Source: a bacterium
GTDB lineage: Bacteria > Desulfobacterota > Binatia > UBA12015
Reading direction: 5' to 3'
NCBI GenBank assembly: GCA_018970825.1
Contig: JAGWVP010000038.1
Span: forward strand, 1-12,274
Length of the DNA stretch: 12,274 bases
The notes beneath the pieces are model-generated. The model was not told the DNA's origin. It saw nothing but the letters and a program-made list of their open reading frames with translations, and did no database searches. This document shows positions 1-6,898 of this stretch, one piece after another. Position 1 is the first letter of the stretch. Each line of letters opens with the position of its first letter. The translations under genes were made by a program, and so were the position numbers.

Positions 1-2397
1 AAACTCGCGCACGGCGGCCCGCAGCGCGCCGGTGCCGAACCCGTGCACGATCCGGACCGCGTTGCGGTCCTCGAGCACCGACTGGTCGAGAAAGGCCTCG
101 AGCCGCTCCAGGGCGGGCGCCACGCGCTCGCCGACGAGGTTCAGTTCGGAGAAGGCGACGAGCGGGCGGGGGGCATCTCCCGCCTCGCCGTCGTCGTCCG
201 CTTCGCTGCCCGTCGCGGGTGCGCCCCGCTCGCGGAAGGGATCCGCTGCCGCATGCCGCGCTGCCTTGCGGACGAGTGACGCGACCGAGGGACCGGCTCG
301 ACCGCCCGACCCGGTCGCCCGTGCGGCCGCGCCGACCGAGACGAGTCGCAGTTGCGCGAGCGGCACGTCGAAGCGGATCGAGCCGCGAGCGACCGAGGCC
401 CGGGCGCCGTCGATCCGCGCGACCTGGCCGCGGAGTCCCGATCCGAGCACCTCGACCGTGTCGCCGACCGCGAGCGGGCGCGTCGGCCCGCCGGGTGCGA
501 CCTCGGCGTCGCGACCGCCTGCGAGTTCGGCCTGCTTCGCGGCGATCGCGTCGCCCTGCGCGCGCCCGCCCTCGGCGAGCCGCCGAGCGGCGCCGCGCGC
601 GTCCTCGCGCGACTTCTCCTTCGCGTCGGCGAGCATGCGTCGCGCCTCGCGCTTCAGATCGTCGGCGAAGCGCTTCGCCTCGCCGAGTTCATCCGACCAC
701 TTGCGCTCACGCTTCGCTCGCAACTCCGCGAGGAGCCGGTCGTGCTCGCCACGGGTGCGCCGCAGTTCCTCGCGCTCGGACTCCGTCTCGGCCGCGAGTT
801 CCTCGTAGCGGCGGCGCTCCCGGTCGAGCCTGTCGACCGCGTCCGCGAGGTCCGCGGTCGCCGTCCCGCGCTCGGCGAGAGCCTCGTCGAGCAGCCGGTC
901 GGGAAGCCCGAGCCGCCGCGCCATCGCGAGCCCGAGGCTCGGCCCGACGCTGCCGAGGACGAGCCTGTAGCGGGGCGCGAAGGTCTCGGGGTCGAAGTCG
1001 ACCGCGGCGACGCGCGCGTGCGGCGCCGAGAGTGCGAACGCCTTCACCCCCTGGAAGTGAGTGGTCGCGAGCACGAGGGCCCCTCGCCCGGAGAGCTCGC
1101 GCAGCAGCACCTTCGCGAGCGCCGATCCGTCCTCGGGGTCGGTGCCGGTGCCGGGCTCGTCGAGCAGCACGAGCGAGTCGCGCGTGGCGCCCGCGAGGAT
1201 CTCGCCCAGGTTGCGGACGTGCCCCGAGAACGTCGAGAGGTCGCCCGCGAGGTTCTGCGGATCGCCGATGTCGGTCCACGCGGCATCGAACACCGGGAGC
1301 GTCGCGCCCTCGGAGGCGAGTACCGGGATGCCCGCCTGTGCCATCGCAGCCGCGAGCCCGAGCGTCTTCAGCGCGACGCTCTTGCCGCCGGTGTTGGGGC
1401 CGGTGACGACCAGCAGCCGCGTGTCCTCGTCGAGATCGAGGTCGACCGGGACGACCGGGCGACCGGTGAGCGCGAGCAGCGGGTGGCGGGCTCCCCGCAG
1501 CACGACGTCGCGCGGGCCGAGTTCGGGGCAGACCGCGTCGTGCCGCCGCGCGAACGAGGCCCGGGCGGCGATCGTGTCCAGGGCGACCAGCGCGGAGAAC
1601 GCGTCCGCGATCGCGTCGGCGTTGCGCCCGACCTCGGCGGTGATCTCGCCGAGGATCCGCGCGACTTCCTCTTCCTCCTCGCGCTGCGCGATCGTCACCC
1701 GGTTGTTCGGTTCGACGGCGAACAGCGGCTCGACGAACAGCGTCTCGCCGGAGGCCGAGCGGTCCTGCACGATGCCCGCGATCGCGTCGGCCGAGCCGGC
1801 GCGCACGGGCACGACGAAACGCCCGTTGCGCACGGTCACGTACTGGTCGGCGATCGCCGCCGCCGTGCCCGACTGGCGGAAGAGCCGCGAGAGCCGCTCC
1901 TCGATGTCGGCGCGCAAGTGGCGCAACTCCCGCCGGAGCGCGCGCAGCTTCGGACTCGCCTCGTCGCGCAGGTTGCCGTCGTCGTCGATCGCGTCGGCGA
2001 GCAGGCGCTCGAGCTCGGGCATCGGGTGGAGGGAGCCCGCGATCGCGAGAAACAGCGGATCGCCCGGCAGTCGTGCACGCAGGAAGGCGCGCATCGCACC
2101 CACGGTCCGCAGGACGGCTGCGATCTCCCGCAGTTCCGTTCCGGCGAGCCGGGCGCCCCCGGTGCGGGACTCGGCGACGAGCGGGCGCACGTCGGGAAAG
2201 TCGCCGATCGGCGCGGGTTCGTCCTCGGTGACCGCGCGGAAGCGGGCGACGCGCGCGAGCTCGTCCCGGGCGGACCGGACGTCGCTCCGCGGACGAAGCG
2301 CGAGGCAGGCCTCGCGGCCGGCCTGCGACGACGCGTGCGACGCGACCGCGGCCAGGAGGCGCGGGAACTCGAGGGTGTCGAGGTCGGAGGGTCGCAC
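1..2397 (-). CDS. mutS2: MutS2 family ATPase with C-terminal Smr domain (3' end cut by window edge)
   Basis: MutS2 proteins are dimeric MutS-like ATPases without the mismatch-recognition domain. They have been linked to suppressing recombination and to rescuing collided ribosomes. Visible here, numbering from the GTG at 2395-2397: an N-terminal DTLEFPRLL segment typical of the family, Walker A GPNTGGKS (333-340), Walker B LLDEPGTGTDP (D413, E414), and the switch His in ATTH (H447). A charged coiled-coil clamp follows (about 512-620), then a small beta domain (about 638-682), then the start of an Smr domain (from about 750) with HGFGTGALR (from H785). The 799 residues seen are near full length, with perhaps 15-25 missing. 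GTG is chosen because it gives the family N-terminus. No clear Shine-Dalgarno precedes it, and it lies 17 bp after the moaE stop, so translation is probably coupled. Oddity: the Smr motif LDLRG reads LNLVG (752-756). Family assignment is secure; the function of the Smr domain is not. Confidence 0.95.
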   Translation of the reverse strand, partial: MRPSDLDTLEFPRLLAAVASHASSQAGREACLALRPRSDVRSARDELARVARFRAVTEDEPAPIGDFPDVRPLVAESRTGGARLAGTELREIAAVLRTVGAMRAFLRARLPGDPLFLAIAGSLHPMPELERLLADAIDDDGNLRDEASPKLRALRRELRHLRADIEERLSRLFRQSGTAAAIADQYVTVRNGRFVVPVRAGSADAIAGIVQDRSASGETLFVEPLFAVEPNNRVTIAQREEEEEVARILGEITAEVGRNADAIADAFSALVALDTIAARASFARRHDAVCPELGPRDVVLRGARHPLLALTGRPVVPVDLDLDEDTRLLVVTGPNTGGKSVALKTLGLAAAMAQAGIPVLASEGATLPVFDAAWTDIGDPQNLAGDLSTFSGHVRNLGEILAGATRDSLVLLDEPGTGTDPEDGSALAKVLLRELSGRGALVLATTHFQGVKAFALSAPHARVAAVDFDPETFAPRYRLVLGSVGPSLGLAMARRLGLPDRLLDEALAERGTATADLADAVDRLDRERRRYEELAAETESEREELRRTRGEHDRLLAELRAKRERKWSDELGEAKRFADDLKREARRMLADAKEKSREDARGAARRLAEGGRAQGDAIAAKQAELAGGRDAEVAPGGPTRPLAVGDTVEVLGSGLRGQVARIDGARASVARGSIRFDVPLAQLRLVSVGAAARATGSGGRAGPSVASLVRKAARHAAADPFRERGAPATGSEADDDGEAGDAPRPLVAFSELNLVGERVAPALERLEAFLDQSVLEDRNAVRIVHGFGTGALRAAVREF

Positions 2398-2414
2398 GCT
2401 TGACCGGGGGCCGC

Positions 2415-3023
2415 TCAGTCCCGCTTCGCCGGATCCGCCGCGGCCCCGGACCCGGCACCGTCGTCGCCGGCGCGCGTGCCCGGGCCTGCGCCGGGCTGGG
2501 GCCGACCGTGACCGTCGCGACCCGCTGCCCGATTCCCCGCAGCGGAGACGCGCTCGGCGTGCTCGCGGTTCGCTCCGTGCGCGTGTTCGGCGTCGCTCCA
2601 GGCACCGACCCCGCAGCACTGATCGCCGATCCAGATCTCGCCGCCCTCGAAGAACTCCTTCTTCCAGATCGGCACGACCTCCTTCAGCCGGTCGATCGCG
2701 AAGCGGGCGGCCTCGAAGGCGTCCGCGCGGTGTGCCGACGACACGGCGATCGCGACGCTCGCCTCGCCGACCGGCACGACGCCGGTGCGGTGCACGATCG
2801 CCACCTTCTGCAGCGGCCAGCGCCGGCGAGCCTCGTCGGCGATCTTCTCCATCTCGCGCTCGGCCATGCCCGGGTAGGCCTCGTACTCGAGTCGCTCGAC
2901 CTGCCGCCCCTGGTTGTGGTCGCGGGTCGTGCCGACGAAGAGCACGAGCGCGCCCGAGGCCGGGTCGCCGGCGGCGCGCACGAGGTCGTCGACCAAGATG
3001 GGCTCGGAGGTGAGTCGGATCAT
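2415..3023 (-). CDS. moaE: Molybdopterin synthase catalytic (large) subunit MoaE
   Basis: MoaE converts cyclic pyranopterin monophosphate to molybdopterin, using sulfur carried as thiocarboxylate on the MoaD C-terminus. The 202-residue product shows the family landmarks: FVGTTRDHN (R34), YEAYPGM (47-53), IVHRTG (H78-R79), the LKE lysine (K114) and WKKE (K121). K114 and K121 align by motif with the E. coli active-site lysines K119 and K126. The catalytic core ends near WIGDQ (131-135). The ATG at 3021-3023 is chosen because it begins MIRLTSEPI, the family N-terminus, and overlaps the moaD stop as ATGA. The open frame continues upstream, but that part is a shadow of moaD. Oddity: about 66 residues follow the core, starting with Cys136-Cys137 and then rich in Gly, Ala, Arg and Asp, where most MoaE proteins stop at 140-150 residues. 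Confidence 0.95.
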   Translation of the reverse strand: MIRLTSEPILVDDLVRAAGDPASGALVLFVGTTRDHNQGRQVERLEYEAYPGMAEREMEKIADEARRRWPLQKVAIVHRTGVVPVGEASVAIAVSSAHRADAFEAARFAIDRLKEVVPIWKKEFFEGGEIWIGDQCCGVGAWSDAEHAHGANREHAERVSAAGNRAAGRDGHGRPQPGAGPGTRAGDDGAGSGAAADPAKRD

Positions 3024-3313
3024 CGTCGTTCGGTCTCCGGGTGGTTCGCGGGTTCTCCGGCGGCACGGTCCTGCCCGCCGCTCACCGGCGGGATGAGCGC
3101 GACCTCGTCGCCGTCGGCGAGCGCCCGCCCGGGATCGGTGTAGTCGGAGTTCACGGCGATCGCGAAGCGCCCTGCACCGTCGAGTTCCGGGAACTCCTCG
3201 CGCAGGCGATCGAGAAGATCCCCCGCCGTGGCCCCCGCCTCCATCGTCCGCACGACTTCCGGGCACCCGACCCGCTCGCGCAGCGAGGCGAAGAAGAGCA
3301 CGCGGACCTTCAC
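3020..3313 (-). CDS. moaD: Molybdopterin synthase sulfur-carrier subunit MoaD, with a 17-residue extension past Gly-Gly
   Basis: MoaD is a ubiquitin-fold sulfur carrier. Its C-terminal glycine is adenylated by MoeB, converted to thiocarboxylate, and inserted into MoaE. The 97-residue product begins MKVRVLFFASLRE and has the expected NSDYTD and LADGDEVALIPPVSGG segments. Gly-Gly is at 79-80, the normal length for MoaD. The frame does not stop there: 17 more residues (QDRAAGEP... to ...ETERR) run to a TGA overlapping the moaE start codon. The first codon after Gly-Gly is CAG, one transition from the stop TAG. Start GTG (3311-3313) overlaps the TGA of moaB as GTGA, and no other start fits. Family identity is strong. 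Whether the tail is removed, tolerated or an assembly error cannot be told from the sequence. Confidence 0.93.
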   Translation of the reverse strand: MKVRVLFFASLRERVGCPEVVRTMEAGATAGDLLDRLREEFPELDGAGRFAIAVNSDYTDPGRALADGDEVALIPPVSGGQDRAAGEPANHPETERR

Positions 3314-3933
3314 GACCGCAGCAACCCCGCGAGGTGCCCGAGCTCGGGTGCGACGAGCCTTCGCACGCCGAGGTCGACCGCCGCCGTCGAGCCGGGCAGC
3401 GCGAACACCGCGGTCCGGCCGAGCGTCCCCGCGATGGCGCGGCTCAACATCGCGGCCGAGCCGATCTCCACGAAGGAGAGCATGCGGAAGAGCTCCCCGA
3501 AACCGTCGATCCTGCGCTCGAGCAGGTCGGCCACGGTCTCGTGGGTCACGTCCCGCGGGGCGAGCCCGGTGCCGCCGGTGAGCACGATCGCATCGATCTC
3601 CGGGTTCGCCGCGGCGGCGCGGATCACGGCGGCGATCGCGTGGCGGTCGTCGCGCACGATCTCGCGCTCGCGGATTTCGTGGCCGCCCTCGCGCAGGATC
3701 TCGCAGGCGCGGTCGCCCGAGCGGTCGTCGGCGAGCGTGCGGGTGTCGCTCACGGTCACGACGAGGCAGCGGACGCCCGTGCGGTCGGCCGAGTGGTGCT
3801 CCCGCGACTGCGACGCATGGCTCGAGACGGGCGGGTTCGTCGGGGCCGACGCTCCCTTCGACGGGGTGTCGGGAGGTCCGTCGCCGTGGCGGCCGCCCCG
3901 GTGCCCGCCGCCGTGTCCGTGCCCGTGCGCCAT
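3310..3933 (-). CDS. moaB: Molybdopterin adenylyltransferase (MoaB/Mog family) with His-rich N-terminal leader
   Basis: MoaB/MogA proteins adenylate molybdopterin before molybdate insertion. From the ATG at 3931-3933 the product is 207 residues. The domain starts near VVTVSDTR (TVSDTR 60-65), followed by LTGGTGLAPRDVTHE (TGGTG 119-123, RDVTHE 127-132), FGELFRMLSF, and LPGSTAA (from 179). These are the pterin- and nucleotide-binding motifs of the family. The first ~55 residues lie outside the fold. They begin MAHGHGHGGGH, with five His in the first 16 positions, then turn Pro/Ser rich with a further His pair. The frame is open upstream to 4026, but that would overlap the BtuF-like gene by about 86 nt, so the ATG 7 nt after its stop is preferred. 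It is the second gene of the apparent Moco operon. MoaB versus MogA cannot be separated by eye. Confidence 0.9.
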   Translation of the reverse strand: MAHGHGHGGGHRGGRHGDGPPDTPSKGASAPTNPPVSSHASQSREHHSADRTGVRCLVVTVSDTRTLADDRSGDRACEILREGGHEIREREIVRDDRHAIAAVIRAAAANPEIDAIVLTGGTGLAPRDVTHETVADLLERRIDGFGELFRMLSFVEIGSAAMLSRAIAGTLGRTAVFALPGSTAAVDLGVRRLVAPELGHLAGLLRS

Positions 3934-3940
3934 CGCTCGC

Positions 3941-4900
3941 TCAGGGGATTCCCGCGACCGAACCCGTCGCGTCCCCGGTCGGCACCCGCTCGGCCGCGTC
4001 CGCCGGCACGAGGTGGCCGAGTTCACGCGGGTGCAGCATGCCCGCGAGGATCTCCGCCGACTCGACGAGCCGCGGCCCGGGTCGGTTGAAGTAGGCGTTG
4101 CCGTCGATCGCGAACACGCGGCCGTCGCGGAACGCGGGCAGCGAGCGCCAGCGCGCGTCGCGCAGGAGGTCCCCGGTCTCGCGGCGCGTCTGCGCGAGCG
4201 GGAAGCCGCAGGGCACGAGGCACACGGCCTCGGGCGCGGCTTCGACCAGCGTTTCCAGCGGGATCGCGGCCGAGTGCGCGCCGTCCTCGGCGAGCAGCGG
4301 CTCGGCGCCGGCTGCGCGCGCGAGCTCGGGCACCCAGTTGCCGGCGGTCATGACCGGGTCGAGCCACTCGATGCAGGCCGTGCGCCGGTGCGGCAGCGCT
4401 TTCGTCCGCTCGGCGAGCGCGGCCAGCCGCGCCCGGAGCCCTGCGGCGACCTCGCGGCCCCGGGATCCCACGCCGGCCGCTTCCGCGAGTCGCTCGACGT
4501 CGCGCCACACGTCCTCGAGCTGCGAAGGCCGCAGCGAGAGGATCGCGGTCGAGCCGCGGGATAGACGGCGGACGGCGGCCTCGAGGTCGCGCGGCGAGAC
4601 CGCGCAGACCTCGCACTGGTCCTGAGTGACGACGAGGTCGGGTGCGAGATCCGCGAGCAAGTCCTCGTCCACTCGGTAGATCGAGAGGCCCGAGGCGAGC
4701 CGCTCGCGGACGTCGCGATCGATCTCCCGGCTGCCGAGCGACGGGTCGATCGAGGGCGCGGTCAGCACTGGGAGCCCGCGCACGTCGGCGGGAAAGTCGC
4801 ACTCGTGGGAGACGCCGACGAGCGCGTCGCGCAGCCCGAGTGCGCAGACCATCTCGGTCGCGCCGGGGAGGAGCGAGACGATGCGCGGAAGGCGGGACAT
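3941..4900 (-). CDS. BtuF-like (periplasmic-binding-protein fold) protein without signal peptide; cobalamin-binding family
   Basis: The 319-residue product matches the soluble BtuF-like branch of helical-backbone metal/vitamin-receptor proteins. Landmarks are RIVSLLPGATEMVCALGL (6-23), HECDFP (32-37), TQDQCEVCAVS (Cys96, Cys99), IEWLDP (177-182), NWVPEL (188-193), LVPCGFPLAQTRRE, and DGNAYFNRPGPRLVES near the end. Classical BtuF delivers vitamin B12 to BtuCD in the periplasm. This protein starts directly with the fold and has no hydrophobic signal, so it is probably cytosolic, and its ligand is not established. No permease or ATPase gene is nearby. The ATG at 4898-4900 is chosen over an in-frame start at 4939 because it begins at the fold and is preceded by a purine-rich stretch. 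It heads the moaB-moaD-moaE-mutS2 run, which suggests metal or cofactor handling, but that is inference. Confidence 0.85.
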   Translation of the reverse strand: MSRLPRIVSLLPGATEMVCALGLRDALVGVSHECDFPADVRGLPVLTAPSIDPSLGSREIDRDVRERLASGLSIYRVDEDLLADLAPDLVVTQDQCEVCAVSPRDLEAAVRRLSRGSTAILSLRPSQLEDVWRDVERLAEAAGVGSRGREVAAGLRARLAALAERTKALPHRRTACIEWLDPVMTAGNWVPELARAAGAEPLLAEDGAHSAAIPLETLVEAAPEAVCLVPCGFPLAQTRRETGDLLRDARWRSLPAFRDGRVFAIDGNAYFNRPGPRLVESAEILAGMLHPRELGHLVPADAAERVPTGDATGSVAGIP

Positions 4901-5030
4901 CGCTCGTTTCTCGCTACGCCGCCCCGCGAGATCCGGCAACCCGCGTGGACGTCCTGAGGGATTCCCGCCGCGGGCGCCATCGCGGTCGCCGGTCGCGAGC
5001 TGCGGAACGGAAACGCGAAGGGTCGGGCCG

Positions 5031-6272
5031 TCAGCCCTCCATCTCGAACGTGAGACCCGCGTGCGCCCGCAGACGCTCGACCAGGCGACGACCCATCGCC
5101 GAGGCCGGGGTCCACAGCCCGCCGCCGGGCTCTCCGGGGGGAAGGGAGGCGAGGCAGATCGCGGCCTCCCCGATCATCTTCGCCGTCGACCCGTAGCCCG
5201 GGTCGCGGTCGCCCTTCACGCGAGCCCGCCAGGACTTCCCGTCCGCGCCCTTGCCGACGAAGAGCAGGTCGAAGTGTCCCCGCTCGCGCACTTCCGGCGT
5301 CGGCCCCTCGCCGGGCTTCGGCAGCACGAAGCGCTTCAGCAGCGACCGCGTCGGTGGGAAGACCGCCGCGGCCCCGAACGCCGCCATGCCGCCCGCGACG
5401 GCGAGCGCCGCCGGCGCGCCGAGAACCGGGCCGCCCGTCCGCATCGCCTCCTCGTAGGCGAAGTCGGCTCCGTAGGCCTGCCCGAGGAGCGCGTTCGAGC
5501 GGTGCACGACCCGCGTGTTGATCGCCGCCATCACGAAGGGTGCGGTCCAGCAGCCGACCTCGCGGTCGTAGGAGATCGGCAGCCCGCCCGGCTGCCGAGG
5601 TCCCTTGCGATCTCCCGCCGGGTTCAGCGCGAACGGGTTGCGCAGCGTCTCGCGCACGCGCGGGTCCTCGTTCATCGTCTCGATCATGTGGAGCATGCTC
5701 GCGACCGTGCCGCCGCTCACCCCGCCGCTCGCCGAGAGGACCCGCATGCGGATCGAGCGGCACGGAGCACCCGTGCGCGCGCGCACCTCTTCGTTCAGGA
5801 AGAACACGCCGAGATCCGAGGGGATCGAGTCGAAGCCGCAGCAGGGCACGATCCGCGCGCCGGTCGACTCGGCGGTCGACTGCCAGGTGTCGATCATGCG
5901 CTGGATCCACGGCGTCTCTCCGGTCAGGTCGCAGTAGTCGGTTCCGGTGCGCGCGCAGGCCCCGAGCAGCGTGGATCCGTACTTCGCGTAGGGGCCGACC
6001 GTCGTCAGGACCACGCGCGTCCGGTCCGCGAGGGCGAGCACGCCCGCCTCGTCGGACGTGTCGACGACGATCGTCTCGACGCCGGCCGCGGCGGGGCCGA
6101 GCCGCTTCGCGAGCGCGTCGAGCTTGGCCCGGCTTCGCCCGGCCATCGCCCACCGCACCTCCCCGCCCCGGTGCTTCGTGGCGAGGTGTTCGGCGATCAG
6201 CTCGCCGACGTAGCCCGTGGCTCCGACGAGGACGACGTCGAAGGGCCTCTGGTCGCGCGGGGTCGGGGTCAT
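5031..6272 (-). CDS. Saccharopine dehydrogenase-like NAD(P)-binding protein, probable trans-acting enoyl reductase family
   Basis: The 413-residue product starts with a Rossmann fold, VVLVGATGYVGELIAEHL (13-30), with the dinucleotide motif GATGYVG (17-23) and AGRSRAKLDAL (44-54). TVGPYAKYGS, TDYCDLTGE (111-119) and CCGFDSIPSDLG (144-155) follow. These are the signatures of the branch that includes the mycobacterial trans-acting enoyl reductase Rv2953 and its homologues, which are about 415-420 residues long. In mycobacteria these reduce polyketide intermediates. Here no polyketide synthase is in view, so the substrate is unknown; a lipid or acyl substrate is the natural guess. The ATG at 6270-6272 is preceded by AGGAG (positions 6280-6284 on the opposite strand), 7 nt away. 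The gene is divergent from the PPOX gene and 130 bp from the BtuF-like gene downstream of it, so it may or may not be co-transcribed with that operon. Confidence 0.85.
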   Translation of the reverse strand: MTPTPRDQRPFDVVLVGATGYVGELIAEHLATKHRGGEVRWAMAGRSRAKLDALAKRLGPAAAGVETIVVDTSDEAGVLALADRTRVVLTTVGPYAKYGSTLLGACARTGTDYCDLTGETPWIQRMIDTWQSTAESTGARIVPCCGFDSIPSDLGVFFLNEEVRARTGAPCRSIRMRVLSASGGVSGGTVASMLHMIETMNEDPRVRETLRNPFALNPAGDRKGPRQPGGLPISYDREVGCWTAPFVMAAINTRVVHRSNALLGQAYGADFAYEEAMRTGGPVLGAPAALAVAGGMAAFGAAAVFPPTRSLLKRFVLPKPGEGPTPEVRERGHFDLLFVGKGADGKSWRARVKGDRDPGYGSTAKMIGEAAICLASLPPGEPGGGLWTPASAMGRRLVERLRAHAGLTFEMEG

Positions 6273-6445
6273 GGCTTCACTCCTCGTGAGGCGTGCGGGT
6301 TCGTGTGCGAGGATGGACGGAAGTCGGGGACCCGTCGAGCCCCTCGGGGCGACGTCGGCGGCTTCTCCGGACGGGCGGCGACCGGCACCTTCCCGCGAGG
6401 GTGGCGGCCGCCGCCCCGGCCGGTCGAAACGGGGGGAAGGCGGAC
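6273..6445. promoter_or_regulatory. Divergent intergenic region between the enoyl-reductase-like and PPOX genes
   Basis: This 173-bp gap separates two divergent genes and must contain their promoters. Shine-Dalgarno sequences are clear on both sides (AGGAG read leftward at 6280-6284; GGAAGG at 6435-6440). A small GC hairpin (GCCCCTCGGGGC, 6339-6350) lies in the probable leader of the PPOX gene. I could not pick out -35/-10 boxes in such GC-rich DNA. Confidence 0.4.
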
Positions 6446-6898
6446 ATGGGCAAGCTCTCGATGACGCGCACCGAGCGCGAGGCGTTCCTCGCGGGACTCC
6501 ACGTCGGCGTGATCTCGGTCGCCGAGGTCGGCCGCGGCCCGCTCGCGATCCCGATCTGGTACGCGTACTCGCCCGGCGGCGAGGTCCGGATCGTGACCGG
6601 CGCCGACTCCCGCAAGCTCGAGCTCCTGCGCCGCGCCGGTCGCTTCACGCTTTGCGCGCAGGATGAGAACCCGCCCTACCGCTACGTCACGGTCGAGGGT
6701 CCCGTCGTCGCGATCGAGCAGGCCTCGGTCGAGGACGACGAGCGACCGCTCGCGCACCGCTACCTCGGGCCCGAGCTCGGCGACGCCTACGTCGCCGCGA
6801 CCACGGCCGAGCCCGGACCCGGGAACATCCTCGTGCGCATGCTCCCCGAGCGCTGGGCCACGGTCGACTACCGCAAGGAGTGGGGCGGTGGCGGCTGA
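6446..6898 (+). CDS. Pyridoxamine 5'-phosphate oxidase (PPOX)-related flavin- or F420-binding protein
   Basis: This is a 150-residue split-barrel protein of the PPOX-like superfamily, whose members bind FMN, F420 or heme and often act as small oxidoreductases. Family-like stretches are MTRTEREAFLAGLHVGVISV near the N-terminus, GPLAIPIWYAY, TGADSRKLELLRRAGRFTLC, and the strongly conserved PPYRYVTVEGPV. The ATG at 6446-6448 is chosen because GGAAGG (6435-6440) sits 5 nt upstream; the frame is open further upstream but shows no family similarity. The stop overlaps the start of the SGNH hydrolase gene by 11 nt, so the two are probably made from one transcript. The cofactor (FMN or F420) and substrate cannot be decided from the sequence. 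True PdxH is longer and would be a poor match. Confidence 0.85.
   Translation: MGKLSMTRTEREAFLAGLHVGVISVAEVGRGPLAIPIWYAYSPGGEVRIVTGADSRKLELLRRAGRFTLCAQDENPPYRYVTVEGPVVAIEQASVEDDERPLAHRYLGPELGDAYVAATTAEPGPGNILVRMLPERWATVDYRKEWGGGG

Noticed and set aside
352..2403. 683-codon open frame on the plus strand opposite mutS2
   Set aside because: Its composition is Arg/Glu/Asp-rich with no family motif, and it lies fully antisense to a clearly conserved MutS2. Long antisense frames are expected in DNA this GC-rich.
707..2605. 632-codon minus-strand frame overlapping mutS2 in another frame
   Set aside because: It is an Arg/Pro-rich shadow. The correct MutS2 frame carries GPNTGGKS, LLDEPGTGTDP and the Smr motif.
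3934..4026. Longer moaB reading frame starting 31 codons upstream
   Set aside because: It would overlap the end of the BtuF-like gene by about 86 nt, and the extra residues show no family similarity. The ATG at 3933 is 7 nt after the BtuF-like stop.
4901..5030. Possible cobalamin or Moco riboswitch upstream of the BtuF-like gene
   Set aside because: I looked for the B12-box and for a long paired leader on the minus strand and found only GC-rich sequence without the conserved boxes. A covariance-model scan would settle this.
6339..6350. GCCCCTCGGGGC hairpin in the leader of the PPOX-like gene
   Set aside because: Short, built only of G and C apart from the T in the loop, and with no supporting regulatory context; background level for this DNA.
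4881..6464. 527-codon plus-strand open frame opposite the enoyl-reductase-like gene
   Set aside because: Arg/His/Ala-rich with no recognisable motif. The minus-strand frame has a Rossmann motif and family signatures throughout.
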